Assembly (NCBI RefSeq): GCF_026725475.1
Contig: NZ_CP109966.1
Location: 372,001-436,000 of the forward strand
Direction of reading: 5' to 3'
Source: Catenovulum adriaticum
GTDB taxonomy: Bacteria > Pseudomonadota > Gammaproteobacteria > Enterobacterales > Alteromonadaceae
DNA length: 64,000 nucleotides
Below the pieces are notes generated by a model. That model was not told where the DNA came from, did no database searches, and was given only the letters and a program-made list of their open reading frames with translations. Of this stretch, positions 50,372 through 59,157 are shown one piece after another (positions within the stretch are counted from its first letter, which is position 1; the number at the start of each line of letters is the position of its first letter). Made by a program: the position numbers and the translations under genes.

Positions 50372-50468
50372 CAAACAACACGGTTGTTTGGTTCTCGGCA
50401 TAGCAACATCCGTTCTCGGTGGTATTTTTGATTTTTGGCGAAACCATTATACCACCTTGCTATGCCGA
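50372..50468. repeat. Structured intergenic element with nested inverted repeats
   Basis: TCGGCATAGCAA (50395-50406) pairs with TTGCTATGCCGA (50457-50468), and inside it GGTGGTAT (50418-50425) pairs with ATACCACC (50449-50456). A separate hairpin CAAACAA/TTGTTTG is at 50372-50390, and GTTCTCGG occurs twice. It lies 28 bases beyond the GH105 stop. It may end the lyase-GH105 transcript or protect it; the T tract ATTATTTTTT is on the plus strand. Confidence 0.7.
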
Positions 50469-50495
50469 TTATTTTTTAAACAAAGATCAACAGCC

Positions 50496-51692
50496 TTAGT
50501 TAGCTTCTCTTTTTACCAAGTCATACATTTGGGAGCCAGCCAGTAAAAACGCGCCTACGCCGTACAATTGCGAATCTTCATACGCAACCACATCAGGTTT
50601 ATCATTTACACCTTGTACCCAACCAAACTTTCCATCAGGATGAACGGACGAAGACAATATATCCCATGATTTCAAAATGTGAGGCAAATATTGATTTTTA
50701 TCTAACAGTCCGTTGTTAACGCCCCAAGTTAAGCCATAGTTGTAAAAAGCAGTACCGCTCGATTCAGGATAGTTATCTTTTTCACCAGCCAATAAAGACA
50801 TAGGCCAAGAGCCATCTTGTTTTTGATGCTTAACGATTGCCGCCGTTAATTGAAGATACAAATCTTCATAATAAGGGCGGTATCTATGATTTTTTGGCAA
50901 TGCTTCAATAGAGTTAACAACGCCAGCGTAAACCCAACCCATACCACGGGACCAGAATATTTGCTCGCCATATTTGCCTTTTTTATCAAAGTATCTTGAA
51001 TCTCGGAACATTAATCCAGTTTTAGGATCTCTTAAAAAATCGACTGTGGCCTGAAATTCTTTATGCGCATATTCAGTATATTTTTCGTCACCTGTTATTT
51101 CAGATAAAGTAAAAAACGTAGGCGGTCCCATAAATAATGCGTCAGCCCAACACCAGCGCCATTGGCAATTATGCACTCTGTCTTTATTTCGGCCTGCGAT
51201 AAACTCTAAGCTGTTTGTCGGGTTCTGCTCAATTAACCAGTCGAAAGTTTCTTTTACCGGCGTTAATGCAGCCTTATTTTTGTGTCTGTTGTAATACCAG
51301 AGGTTCATCTGACCAATAACATGATCATCAGCAAAGTATTTAACCTTACCCAGTTTCCAGTTATGTGCATTGCCAACATAACCCATCCAGGTCTCATAAA
51401 ATGGATTGGGTGATCGCTCTGCTAATTCGGTTAAACCCACGTAAAATGCACCTTGGATCCAGCGGCCATAAGATTCCGAACCTTTTTGAGCACGACCGAC
51501 ATGTGGCATATGTTGAGTTCGCGCTATCTGCCAATTGGCTGATTTTTCCATTAACGCCATCACTGACGATGCCTCTGGCAGTTCATTTCCGCTGCTGTGA
51601 GTTTGAGCCTTAGGTGCCAAGCCGCAGGATGACATACCAGCTAACAAGACCCCGGCAATAACCAATCTGCCGAAAGGTTTAAATTTTTTCAT
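50496..51692 (-). CDS. GH105 unsaturated glucuronyl/rhamnogalacturonyl hydrolase, lipoprotein
   Basis: 398 residues; lipobox MSSC (C23). An (alpha/alpha)6 barrel with YFADDHVIGQMNLWYY and CQWRWCWADALFMGPP (D184 the likely catalytic acid), SRGMGWVYAGVV and DGSWPMSLL. GH105 enzymes hydrate the C4=C5 double bond of the unsaturated uronate left by a lyase, freeing rhamnose-ended products. It starts 20 bases after the lyase gene 51713-53179, so the lyase and this step are co-expressed. Confidence 0.92.
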   Translation of the reverse strand: MKKFKPFGRLVIAGVLLAGMSSCGLAPKAQTHSSGNELPEASSVMALMEKSANWQIARTQHMPHVGRAQKGSESYGRWIQGAFYVGLTELAERSPNPFYETWMGYVGNAHNWKLGKVKYFADDHVIGQMNLWYYNRHKNKAALTPVKETFDWLIEQNPTNSLEFIAGRNKDRVHNCQWRWCWADALFMGPPTFFTLSEITGDEKYTEYAHKEFQATVDFLRDPKTGLMFRDSRYFDKKGKYGEQIFWSRGMGWVYAGVVNSIEALPKNHRYRPYYEDLYLQLTAAIVKHQKQDGSWPMSLLAGEKDNYPESSGTAFYNYGLTWGVNNGLLDKNQYLPHILKSWDILSSSVHPDGKFGWVQGVNDKPDVVAYEDSQLYGVGAFLLAGSQMYDLVKREAN

Positions 51693-51712
51693 TTTTTATC
51701 TTTCTCCAATAC

Positions 51713-53179
51713 CTAACTTTTCAAATTAAACACTTGCAAATACAAAGTACGTTTATCGCCTTCGCCATCTGCTTTTTTTAAATAATAATAAACCTTGCCA
51801 TCCGCTACGTATAAAACACCTTTATCAAATTGAGGGCCTTGTTTATGCTGATAGACGACTTTAAAGTTGCTCTCGCCTCCTTTGGTCCTTGCAATATTGA
51901 CCCGCCCGTTATTTAAACCAATTAAATAAACATAATTGCCGGCAGTATAAAGTTGACTGCCTGTTTCGTATTTAACTGTAGTGAATTCTTTGCTACCTGA
52001 TTTGCGAAAGGTGTGCAAATTAATGACTTGATCAAATTCTAAATCCTTTACTTGACTAACAAAGTGCTCATCCCCATCATCTGTTACCGTAAAGTCAAAT
52101 CCATGCACAATAGATACTTGATCTTTCTTAGTCGTTTTAGCCCAATCACCTGGCTCAGCTATTTTAATTAATTCCGATTTAGCCAGAGGTAAGGCAATAG
52201 GCTCTCCATACGCATTTTGCCAATTGCTTACGCCTATAGGATCATCAGAGTAAGCATAATAAATACCGTTTTGATAAAGATATTTATCGGTTTTATTTTT
52301 TGAACGACGCTGGAAAGCTACGCGAAATTTTCCGCCTACATATTTAAAATCGCCATACAAACCCCAGTTGTACTTGCTTCCATGCTCTGATGCCAATACG
52401 CGATTAAAATCGGTATAACCATGCCATTGTTTACCATCAAAGCGCGCGAACAACATTTTTCCATTGGCTGAAAATCCAAAGCGCATCTTCATAAATAAGT
52501 CACCGTTATCGCCTGTAAAAAAGGCTGGGTAAGTCAATAATTTAGTCGTTTCAATATCATTGATGCCAGGAAAAGCTAGGTGCTTATAATGTCCAGCTTT
52601 AGAATTAACAAATAGGCTTAAATTAAATTGCTCATCAGGCACAGTGGCAGCCCCGTCCAATGTGTATGAATACCGCAAATAATCATCGGCAAAGGCGTTT
52701 ACTCGACCATTTCTATGCATATCGTATAACAGGTGGATTGAGTCATTTTTAGGACTAATGCCAACTGCAATGGTGTTATGGCTTTCGCCTAGCCACCATT
52801 TTCCTTTAAAGCCGGTATGTCGGTGTGGAAAAGCAATCGTTTTAAGCATCCCTGTTTTGGTGTTTAACCTTGACAACATGACTCGGCGATCATCTTTTCC
52901 ACCGTGATACCAAGTCATAAAGACAAAGTTTTTATAAACTTTAATACAATCACCGTGTGGAGATAAGGCATCGCCAAATATATAATCAAACCCGTTGGGA
53001 TTGTTCTCAGTGTGTTTTCCAGTAACTTTATTGCCATCGAAGAACATAGCGCTGTCAGTCACTTTTATTTGTGATACAAAGTAATTTTGAGAAATTGTAG
53101 CGACCTGAGCCAAAGCACCATAAGTAACAAATAGCAGTACGCCTACAAACCAACGGCTAAAAAACTTTAAATATTTCAT
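51713..53179 (-). CDS. Ulvan-lyase-like beta-propeller enzyme (PL24/PL25 type)
   Basis: 488 residues with signal peptide about 1-25 (VLLFVTYGALAQ). Shares with the 980-residue enzyme the stretches LSPHGDCIKVYKNFVFMTWYHGGKDD (in parts), LGESHNTI (H134) and YDMHR (H155), plus the C-terminal TAGNYVYLIGLNNGRVN. It is the catalytic domain alone, without Ig repeats or sorting tail, so probably soluble in the periplasm and acting on shorter chains. Start at 53179 chosen because GAGAG precedes it and it begins the signal peptide; a longer frame is open upstream. Genes: lyase then GH105. Confidence 0.82.
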   Translation of the reverse strand: MKYLKFFSRWFVGVLLFVTYGALAQVATISQNYFVSQIKVTDSAMFFDGNKVTGKHTENNPNGFDYIFGDALSPHGDCIKVYKNFVFMTWYHGGKDDRRVMLSRLNTKTGMLKTIAFPHRHTGFKGKWWLGESHNTIAVGISPKNDSIHLLYDMHRNGRVNAFADDYLRYSYTLDGAATVPDEQFNLSLFVNSKAGHYKHLAFPGINDIETTKLLTYPAFFTGDNGDLFMKMRFGFSANGKMLFARFDGKQWHGYTDFNRVLASEHGSKYNWGLYGDFKYVGGKFRVAFQRRSKNKTDKYLYQNGIYYAYSDDPIGVSNWQNAYGEPIALPLAKSELIKIAEPGDWAKTTKKDQVSIVHGFDFTVTDDGDEHFVSQVKDLEFDQVINLHTFRKSGSKEFTTVKYETGSQLYTAGNYVYLIGLNNGRVNIARTKGGESNFKVVYQHKQGPQFDKGVLYVADGKVYYYLKKADGEGDKRTLYLQVFNLKS

Positions 53180-53390
53180 TTTTATAACTCTCGACCTTTC
53201 AATGCGATTATAATAATCAAATATAATCAACAACGCGACAGTTAAGTCAAAAAAAACAAAAAAGATTAATAATGTGTCAGTTTTAGTTTAAATATAGGTT
53301 AAACTAATTTTATAGTTAAAATTTGATAATAGATTTAATCTAGGCGAAGGCGTGTTTATCTTTGTTTATAACTTGAGCCAAGAGGTCAAA

Positions 53391-54941
53391 ATGAAAATTA
53401 GCAGAATACGATTCATTACCGGATCTAATTTTTCAGCAACACAGATTAATAACTCACTTTTTCTATTGCTAAAAATTATACTGACAAGTCTTATTCTAGC
53501 GTTGGCAGGCTGCAATCAAACGCTGTCCAAACAAGCAGCTACCCAAGATGTCGAAACCTTAACGCCACCCAACATCTTGTTTATTTACACTGACGATCAG
53601 GCACCATGGGCGTTGGGACGCTCAGGCAATAAACAAGCGTTAACACCTAACTTAGACAAGCTTGCAAATCAAGGTATGTATTTCCCCAATGCGTACGCCA
53701 CTACACCAGTTTGTACACCTTCACGAGCTGGCTTATTGACCTCTCAATACGGATACGAATTAGGTTTAGATGATTGGATCAATACTAAAGCTAAAACATT
53801 AACTGGACATCAACCTGATTTAGGTTTAGAACAAAAATACGAAACTTGGCCTGAGATACTGCAACAAAAGGGCTATAAAACAGGGCTGATTGGGAAATGG
53901 CACCTAGGCTACCAGCCAAAGCATCATCCAACACAGCATGGCTACGACGAATTTGTTGGCTTTGTTGGCGGCGGCACTTCGCCAGATAACCCCGTGTTAG
54001 AGATCAATGGTCAAGCACAAAAAACACAAGGTTTAACCACAGATATTTTAACTGACCATGCGCTTGCTTTTATCGAAAAACATAAAAATTCACGTTTTGC
54101 TTTATCACTGCATTATCGAGCACCACATTATAAATTTTTACCCGTAGCACCAGAAGATGAAGCTCCTTATCTTAATATGGAAATGGAGCTACCCCACCCT
54201 GCCTACCCAGATTTAAATACCGCACGTGCAAAGCAATTTATGCGTGAGTACCTATCTAGTGTCCGTGGTATTGATCGCAATGTGGGACGCGTAATGAATC
54301 TTTTAGATAATCTAAAATTAACTGATAATACCATGGTGATATTTACCTCTGATCATGGTTACAATATTGCTTTTAATGGTATTTGGCATAAAGGTAACGG
54401 GTTTTGGCTTGTTAATAACCCACCCGCCAGTACAGAGCAGATCCCATCAGGACAACGCCCTAATTTATATAATCCAAGCCTTAAAGTACCCACGCTTATC
54501 CGTTGGCCAAATGTAATTAAAGCCAACACACAAAACCTGACCAGTATTTCAAATTTGGATTGGTTTCCAACATTGATGCATGTGGCCAATGCAAAACCCA
54601 GCGCCTCGAATATCATTAGAGGAAAAAGCTTTTTTACAGCTTTGCAAGATGAAAATATCGTCTTATCAAGCGATTATTACGCAGCTTATACCACTCAACA
54701 TCAATCGATCACTGGCATGAGAATGTATAGTGATGGTCAATATAAATTACTACGCGACTTTAAAAACCCAGGCCGTGATGAGTTTTATGACTTGATAAAT
54801 GATCCTGAAGAAACAACCAATTTAATAAACTCAAAGTTATCTGAACAGCAACAGAGTATCGTGACAAAATTTGACCAAATTATTTCAGAAAAAATGCGTA
54901 CGACATCTGACCCATTATATCAAGCCGTCGTGTCAGATTAG
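53391..54941 (+). CDS. Formylglycine-dependent sulfatase (S1 family), lipoprotein
   Basis: 516 residues; lipobox LAGC (C41). NILFIYTDDQAPWALG holds the metal-binding Asp pair and VCTPSRAG the C-x-P-S-R maturation motif with C108 converted to formylglycine. KWHLGYQPKHHP and FTSDHGYN complete the family pattern. It should remove sulfate from ulvan fragments (rhamnose 3-sulfate is the main sulfated unit), but the position is not known. ATG at 53391 has GAGG upstream; a GTG 39 bases earlier is less likely. Divergent from the lyase gene with a 211-bp gap. Confidence 0.9.
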   Translation: MKISRIRFITGSNFSATQINNSLFLLLKIILTSLILALAGCNQTLSKQAATQDVETLTPPNILFIYTDDQAPWALGRSGNKQALTPNLDKLANQGMYFPNAYATTPVCTPSRAGLLTSQYGYELGLDDWINTKAKTLTGHQPDLGLEQKYETWPEILQQKGYKTGLIGKWHLGYQPKHHPTQHGYDEFVGFVGGGTSPDNPVLEINGQAQKTQGLTTDILTDHALAFIEKHKNSRFALSLHYRAPHYKFLPVAPEDEAPYLNMEMELPHPAYPDLNTARAKQFMREYLSSVRGIDRNVGRVMNLLDNLKLTDNTMVIFTSDHGYNIAFNGIWHKGNGFWLVNNPPASTEQIPSGQRPNLYNPSLKVPTLIRWPNVIKANTQNLTSISNLDWFPTLMHVANAKPSASNIIRGKSFFTALQDENIVLSSDYYAAYTTQHQSITGMRMYSDGQYKLLRDFKNPGRDEFYDLINDPEETTNLINSKLSEQQQSIVTKFDQIISEKMRTTSDPLYQAVVSD

Positions 54942-55203
54942 ATACAGAAGCTAAATGAGAAAAAATTTGAGAACTTCTTATATGGCAAATTAAATGGCCC
55001 TAATGCTTAATGAAAGTCGTTTACAGATCACTGGCACCGTTGGTGCCTTTTGGGGGGCATGGAAATTGGGCCAATCAATTGCTACGGTTGGCAGAAAAAA
55101 TAGGTGAGGCGCAGGCGGTGCTGACAACAACCATGAAGCAAACCCACACCGATATAGGTGTTACATGCGGTAAAGGTCGCTTACATGGAGATCGACAAGT
55201 TCA

Positions 55204-56670
55204 TCAAAACTTGTCTCTTTGCTGCATTTTAGCGCTCATAGCTTTCATCATTTTTTTAACGAGCTCGGGGTGCTGATCTGCCACATTTTTAGTTTCTTTT
55301 TCTTGGCTTGCAAGATCATATAAAGCAAAGCCTTTTTTACCCATGTGAATTAAGCGAAAGTTACCCATGCGTATCGTATGATTGTGCCGCCAATAGGCAT
55401 AAGCAGCATGGCCTTGTGCATCTGGGTCATTAACCTGCTTAATAAGTGACTTACCATGAGGCTGCTCTGGCATTGGTAAACCGATTAACTTTGTTAATGT
55501 TGGGAAAATATCAGCGGTTTCAACGACTGCCTGAGAACCTTCACCGGGATTGGGCATATCAGGATAGGAAATTAATAACGGTGAGCGTAATGCTTGTTCA
55601 TACAAATTATGTTTACCCCACATGCCATGCTCACCTAAATTCCAACCATGATCCCCCCACAAGACAACAACTGTATTCTTATCTGCGCCAGAATCTTTAA
55701 GCGCTTGTAAAATTTTACCGACTTGGGCATCAGCGTAACTCACACAGGCGGCGTAATGGCGACGAACAGATTGGGCAAAGGCTTCGTCGGTGAGCGGGTT
55801 TTTGCCCCAGCGGTTATATTTCATGAATTCATTAGAGTTAAACCACGTAGAAGGCCCCTTGGGTTTATTCGGATATGGATTTTCTGGAAACGCTACTCCC
55901 TCATATAAGTCGAGGTATTTTTTAGGAGCGCCAAAGGGCAAATGAGGTTTAATTAACCCTACAGCTAGAAAGAAAGGCTTTTCGGGTTGATTTGTCAGTT
56001 GCTGTAATTGTTGGATAGCCTCATCAGTAATTAAGCCATCAGGATATATATTGTCATCATCTTCTGCGGCTTGAAACACATCCATATCTGAGGCTTTTTT
56101 GCGAATTTCACCGTGTGCTAAGCCATGCATAGCGCCTTTGGGGGTTTCCCACTCAGCCACTGGCATCAGGCTTTTGCTCCAGCCGTCAGGTAGCTCTGGC
56201 TGAGAAGGGTCGTCCCAATTTTCACCCATATTTCCGCCTGGGTAATGAGAAACTTTACCGACTGCAATCGTGGTGTAGCCTTGCGATTTAAACCATGCAG
56301 GCATACTCGCGGGGATCTCACCTGTGCGCTTTTTCAATGCTTCAGCGCGGCCTTTCATGGCATTATTACTGGTTGGCCCATAACGACCCGTTAATAACGA
56401 ATACCGAGAAGGGCCACAACTGGGCGCATTCACAAAATGATTTAAAAAGATCCGGCTATTTTCTGCTAGTGCATCAATATTAGGCGAATGAATATGGGTC
56501 GCGCCGAATGAATTTAGTTCAGGACGTAAATCATCAAGAGCGATAAACAACACATTTTTAATTGGCTGTTTTGGGCTAACTGTGTCTTCGTTAAGTGGCG
56601 AGGTAGTACAGCCTTGAGCCAATAGAACACTTGTGATTAGCGCTAGTGAACAGACAAGCTTAGTTTTTAT
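55204..56670 (-). CDS. Formylglycine-dependent sulfatase (iduronate-2-sulfatase-like), lipoprotein with no ATG/GTG start
   Basis: About 488 residues. NVLFIALDDLRPELNSFG, SCGPSRYSLLTGR (C-x-P-S-R; Cys to formylglycine) and VVLWGDHGWNLGEHGMWGK are S1 motifs of the iduronate-sulfatase-like branch, fitting ulvan uronates or rhamnose sulfate. The only usual start codon, TTG inside LLAQGC, would cut the signal off. Upstream in the same frame is a complete lipoprotein signal (KTKLVCSLALITSVLLAQGC) preceded by ATA-ATA and, before that, CTG and a stop. ATA at 56670 is therefore taken as the mutated or unusual start, with TGAGG just before. The 260 bases downstream to 54942 hold no recognisable gene. 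Confidence 0.82.
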   Translation of the reverse strand: MKTKLVCSLALITSVLLAQGCTTSPLNEDTVSPKQPIKNVLFIALDDLRPELNSFGATHIHSPNIDALAENSRIFLNHFVNAPSCGPSRYSLLTGRYGPTSNNAMKGRAEALKKRTGEIPASMPAWFKSQGYTTIAVGKVSHYPGGNMGENWDDPSQPELPDGWSKSLMPVAEWETPKGAMHGLAHGEIRKKASDMDVFQAAEDDDNIYPDGLITDEAIQQLQQLTNQPEKPFFLAVGLIKPHLPFGAPKKYLDLYEGVAFPENPYPNKPKGPSTWFNSNEFMKYNRWGKNPLTDEAFAQSVRRHYAACVSYADAQVGKILQALKDSGADKNTVVVLWGDHGWNLGEHGMWGKHNLYEQALRSPLLISYPDMPNPGEGSQAVVETADIFPTLTKLIGLPMPEQPHGKSLIKQVNDPDAQGHAAYAYWRHNHTIRMGNFRLIHMGKKGFALYDLASQEKETKNVADQHPELVKKMMKAMSAKMQQRDKF

Positions 56671-56964
56671 TATCCTCAGTTAACTGTAATGATCAAATGT
56701 TGTGACGAGTTAAAACAAGGAAGTGTTTACGGCTGCATGGATGATGGCTCACCTAAAGCATTAAACAAACTGACAGGAGAAACAAAAACTAACATGAAAA
56801 CAACGCGCTAAAAATCACGGCCGACAACGGTCTAGCTTCACTCGCCTTGAAAAAAGTCTGCCATGACGACACACCTGTTTATTCCTTATATAAGCAGAAC
56901 TCAACACCGGGCTTGTGACGTGCAAGGATGCACTAATGCCTTGACTGCAGGACGCAGAGAAACG
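56671..56964. other. Intergenic, no gene assigned
   Basis: About 290 bases between the sulfatase and the attC-like element at 56965. One 42-codon frame (56690 onward, plus) starts MIKCCDELKQGSVYGC but has no supporting features. Nothing else was recognised. Confidence 0.4.
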
Positions 56965-57019
56965 GTCCAACAATAGGATTAAGTTGCGGCTTTGCGCAAC
57001 ATATCCTTATTTATTAGGT
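56965..57019 (-). other. attC-like hairpin at the 3' end of a small membrane-protein gene
   Basis: On the minus strand it begins ACCTAAT (one base from RYYYAAC) inside the stop codon region of the 57014-57316 gene and ends GTTGGAC (GTTRRRY). Between are AGGAT/ATCCT and GTTGCG/CGCAAC stems. The layout (gene stop inside the first box) is that of an integron cassette, though short. It may simply be a terminator. Confidence 0.35.
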
Positions 57020-57316
57020 ATACACTGCTTCATAAATAACAATACTGTTAATAATTAACAATACAAAATACGCTAATTGCTCAATATAGAACAATGTTGG
57101 TTTGCTTAATTTAGCAGCCTTTAAAATATATGATTCTTTGAAAACAAAACCAAAAGTAAACATCGAAACCCATGCAATAAAGATTACAGATACTATTACT
57201 TGTTTAACTAAGGGTTGCACCAAGTTTTCATTGAGCGCTAAAGCACAAATAAGAAATATGATTCCTAAAAAAGTATACTCGAATATGCTCTTAAATTTTT
57301 TCTTCGATATTGGCAT
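57014..57316 (-). CDS. Small membrane protein, unknown function
   Basis: 100 residues with three hydrophobic segments (FLGIIFLICALAL, VIVSVIFIAWVSMFTFGFVF, QLAYFVLLIINSIVIY) and a basic N-terminus. GGAG stands five bases before the ATG. No family is recognised. It is flanked on both sides by attC-like hairpins, which would make it a candidate integron-cassette gene. Confidence 0.6.
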   Translation of the reverse strand: MPISKKKFKSIFEYTFLGIIFLICALALNENLVQPLVKQVIVSVIFIAWVSMFTFGFVFKESYILKAAKLSKPTLFYIEQLAYFVLLIINSIVIYEAVYT

Positions 57317-57338
57317 CAGACTCCAAACTTCTATGTAT

Positions 57339-57420
57339 ACCTAACCCGCAGCACGCGCGGCTTTATAGTGAAAGCGCAGCCGCAACGAAAAATCCGTCGC
57401 CGTGCCTGCGATTGTTAAGA
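57339..57420 (-). other. attC-like hairpin before the small membrane-protein gene
   Basis: Read on the minus strand it begins with TCTTAAC-AAT, then CGCAGGCACG pairing with CGTGCTGCG (one unpaired G on the left arm), an inner GCGGCT/AGCCGC stem, and ends in GTTAGGT, a perfect GTTRRRY. The gene ATG follows 23 bases later. An unpaired base on the left arm is the usual polarity mark of attC sites. The left box misses RYYYAAC at its first base. No integrase is seen. Confidence 0.42.
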
Positions 57421-57617
57421 GGGCCAGTGAACAAAACCCATAAGACAGGCACACCTAAAAACTATAACTTACAGTAGCTTAAAATAAATTAACATTTTTT
57501 TAGTTTTAGATTTGACAAAATGTTCTCATCAAAACTGTATACCCAACCACGCGTGATTAAATAAACAGTTGTTTAGAGTGTTGTTATGGCTAAACCCAGA
57601 AGCAGTTTAAAAACCCA

Positions 57618-57862
57618 CAGCCCTTATTTAATGTGCAATTTAATTGCCGAAATACTTGTGCCTGAAATTTACCAACAATACTTGAATCTATTCCAATACG
57701 ACTGAATTTCACCCGTTAGCCGCTAACTGATACAAGATATCAGACACATTAGTTAAATGACTGCCAAGTTTAAAAATTTCATTAATAAAAACAACGAACC
57801 CAAAGACAAAAAATCACTAGCCAACTATTTTTATGCTCTTTTATAGATTGCTGGCTTTTAAA
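57618..57862 (+). repeat. Dispersed repeat, copy 2 (about 245 bp)
   Basis: Homologous to 49249-49489 and 58909-59157. It is the most diverged of the three. With copy 3 it flanks the transposase remnants in direct orientation. The stretch 57421-57617 before it holds nothing that I recognise. Confidence 0.85.
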
Positions 57863-58083
57863 TTGTTATTAATTAAAAATCTTTATTCAATGATGAACTA
57901 ACATTGCTATAATCCGACTAAAAAATATAGAAGTATACACACACTATACTTCTATATTCTGTATCCAAAAAAAATCTAATTAAACATTATTGGTTGGTGG
58001 CATGTTAACCGTCGGCTAAAGCACACCTAAACATTCATTGTATTTTCGCTAAGCTCACTTCTTTTCAATAACAGGTGTAAGTC

Positions 58084-58303
58084 ATGCAAACCAATCGAGC
58101 ACAACAATGGCTGAGTTTAATTCGCCAACAACCTACGTCTGGTCTAAATATTCAAGGTTTTTGCCAACTTAGCGACCTCCACATTTTATAAATACCGCAA
58201 GCTATTAACAGCCCAATTTAGCTTTAGTAAAGTGACGATTCAAGCTGAACAAATGACACATCAGAATATGAAAGAGTGTAATGATTTTTTTCATTACACT
58301 TAA
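58084..58303 (+). pseudogene. IS66-type accessory protein (TnpA/OrfA) remnant, frameshifted
   Basis: The first frame reads MQTNRAQQWLSLIRQQPTSG and NIQGFCQLSD, then stops at about 58190; the next frame continues as STFYKYRKLLTAQFSFSKV to a stop at 58301. This matches the W-x-x-x-I-x-x-Q-x-x-SGLS-x-x-x-FC ... FYxYR pattern of small IS66-family proteins. A frameshift inside the coding region makes it a dead fragment. No IS66 transposase gene follows. Confidence 0.65.
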
Positions 58304-58323
58304 ATCGCCGTTAACGACATTAA

Positions 58324-58893
58324 TTGGGAATTGCTGTTTTAGCTTTTATGACTTATGTCGATTTAAACCCCATTTGTGCCAAAATGGCAGATACACCGGA
58401 AACCTCTGATTTTACCTCTATTCAGGAACGATTAGGAATAGCCCCTGCTATACCTAACATTGAGCAAGAAACGACACAAGCAAAGCAGACTCAAGTCGAT
58501 TCAAAACAATCCAATTCAAAAGTAACCCATCCGTTAAATCCAGTTCGTAACGCTGAGTTATTACCCTTTGTTAAATCAAATCAAGAACTAGCACCCAATT
58601 TTAAACGGGATGCCAGTCATATTCCATTTTCGTTAATTGATTATGTCCAATTAGTCGATTGGACTAGCCGTCAAATCCGCCAAGATAAACGTGGATTTAT
58701 TCAATCTAATATCCCTTCCATTGTCCAACGATTAGGCTTAACAGATGAATCTTGGCTTGAATTTGCCAGTTCCATTGAAACAAATTTTAGCCATTCCATT
58801 GGTCAGGCGGTTCAATTACAACACTATGCTAAAGCCCATCAACTCAAACGCGTCAAAGGCATCACCAAAACAAAGCAGCGGCTGCAGACCTAA
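58324..58893 (+). pseudogene. REP-associated tyrosine transposase (IS200-like) remnant, N-terminus missing
   Basis: The frame of 189 codons contains MTYVDLNPICAKMADTPETSDFTSIQERL (split: YVDLNPICAKMADTPE, SDFTSIQERL), the middle and C-terminal part of the Y1/REP-associated transposases common in marine gammaproteobacteria. The family's N-terminal HUH catalytic part (YYH and HYH motifs) is absent, and no ATG with a ribosome-binding site precedes it. It is therefore a truncated, inactive copy. It is flanked by copies 2 and 3 of the dispersed repeat. Confidence 0.72.
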
Positions 58894-58908
58894 ATTCAAA
58901 TAAAACCA

Positions 58909-59157
58909 AAGCCCTTATTTTAACACGCAATTTAATTGCCGACATGCTTGTGCCTGAAATTTACCAATAATACTAAAATCTATTCCAATACGGCTGAATT
59001 TCACCCGTCAGCAGCTAACTGATACAATATATCAAACACATCCGCTAAATGACTGCCAAGATTAAAAACTTCATTAATAAAACAATGCATACAAAGGGGA
59101 AAAATCACTAACCAACTGATTTTATAATCTTTTATAAATGGCTGGCTTTTAAACTTT
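58909..59157 (+). repeat. Dispersed repeat, copy 3 (about 249 bp), abutting the duplicated DoxX fragment
   Basis: Closer to copy 1 than to copy 2 in its right half. It ends GGCTGGCTTTTAAACTT exactly where the 259-bp direct repeat begins (59158), so it marks the right-hand breakpoint of the duplication. Confidence 0.88.

Noticed and set aside
55010..55276. An 88-codon open frame between the two convergent sulfatases
   Set aside because: It overlaps the 3' end of the minus-strand sulfatase, has no ribosome-binding site or recognisable domain, and its tail is a shadow of that gene.
56690..56818. A 42-codon frame MIKCCDELKQGSVYGC...
   Set aside because: No ribosome-binding site, no family signal, and a cysteine-rich look alone is not evidence.
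57587..57706. A 40-codon frame starting MAKPRSSLKTHSPYLM inside repeat copy 2, reminiscent of REP-transposase N-termini
   Set aside because: Only the first few residues look similar; it stops quickly and the other repeat copies do not preserve the frame.
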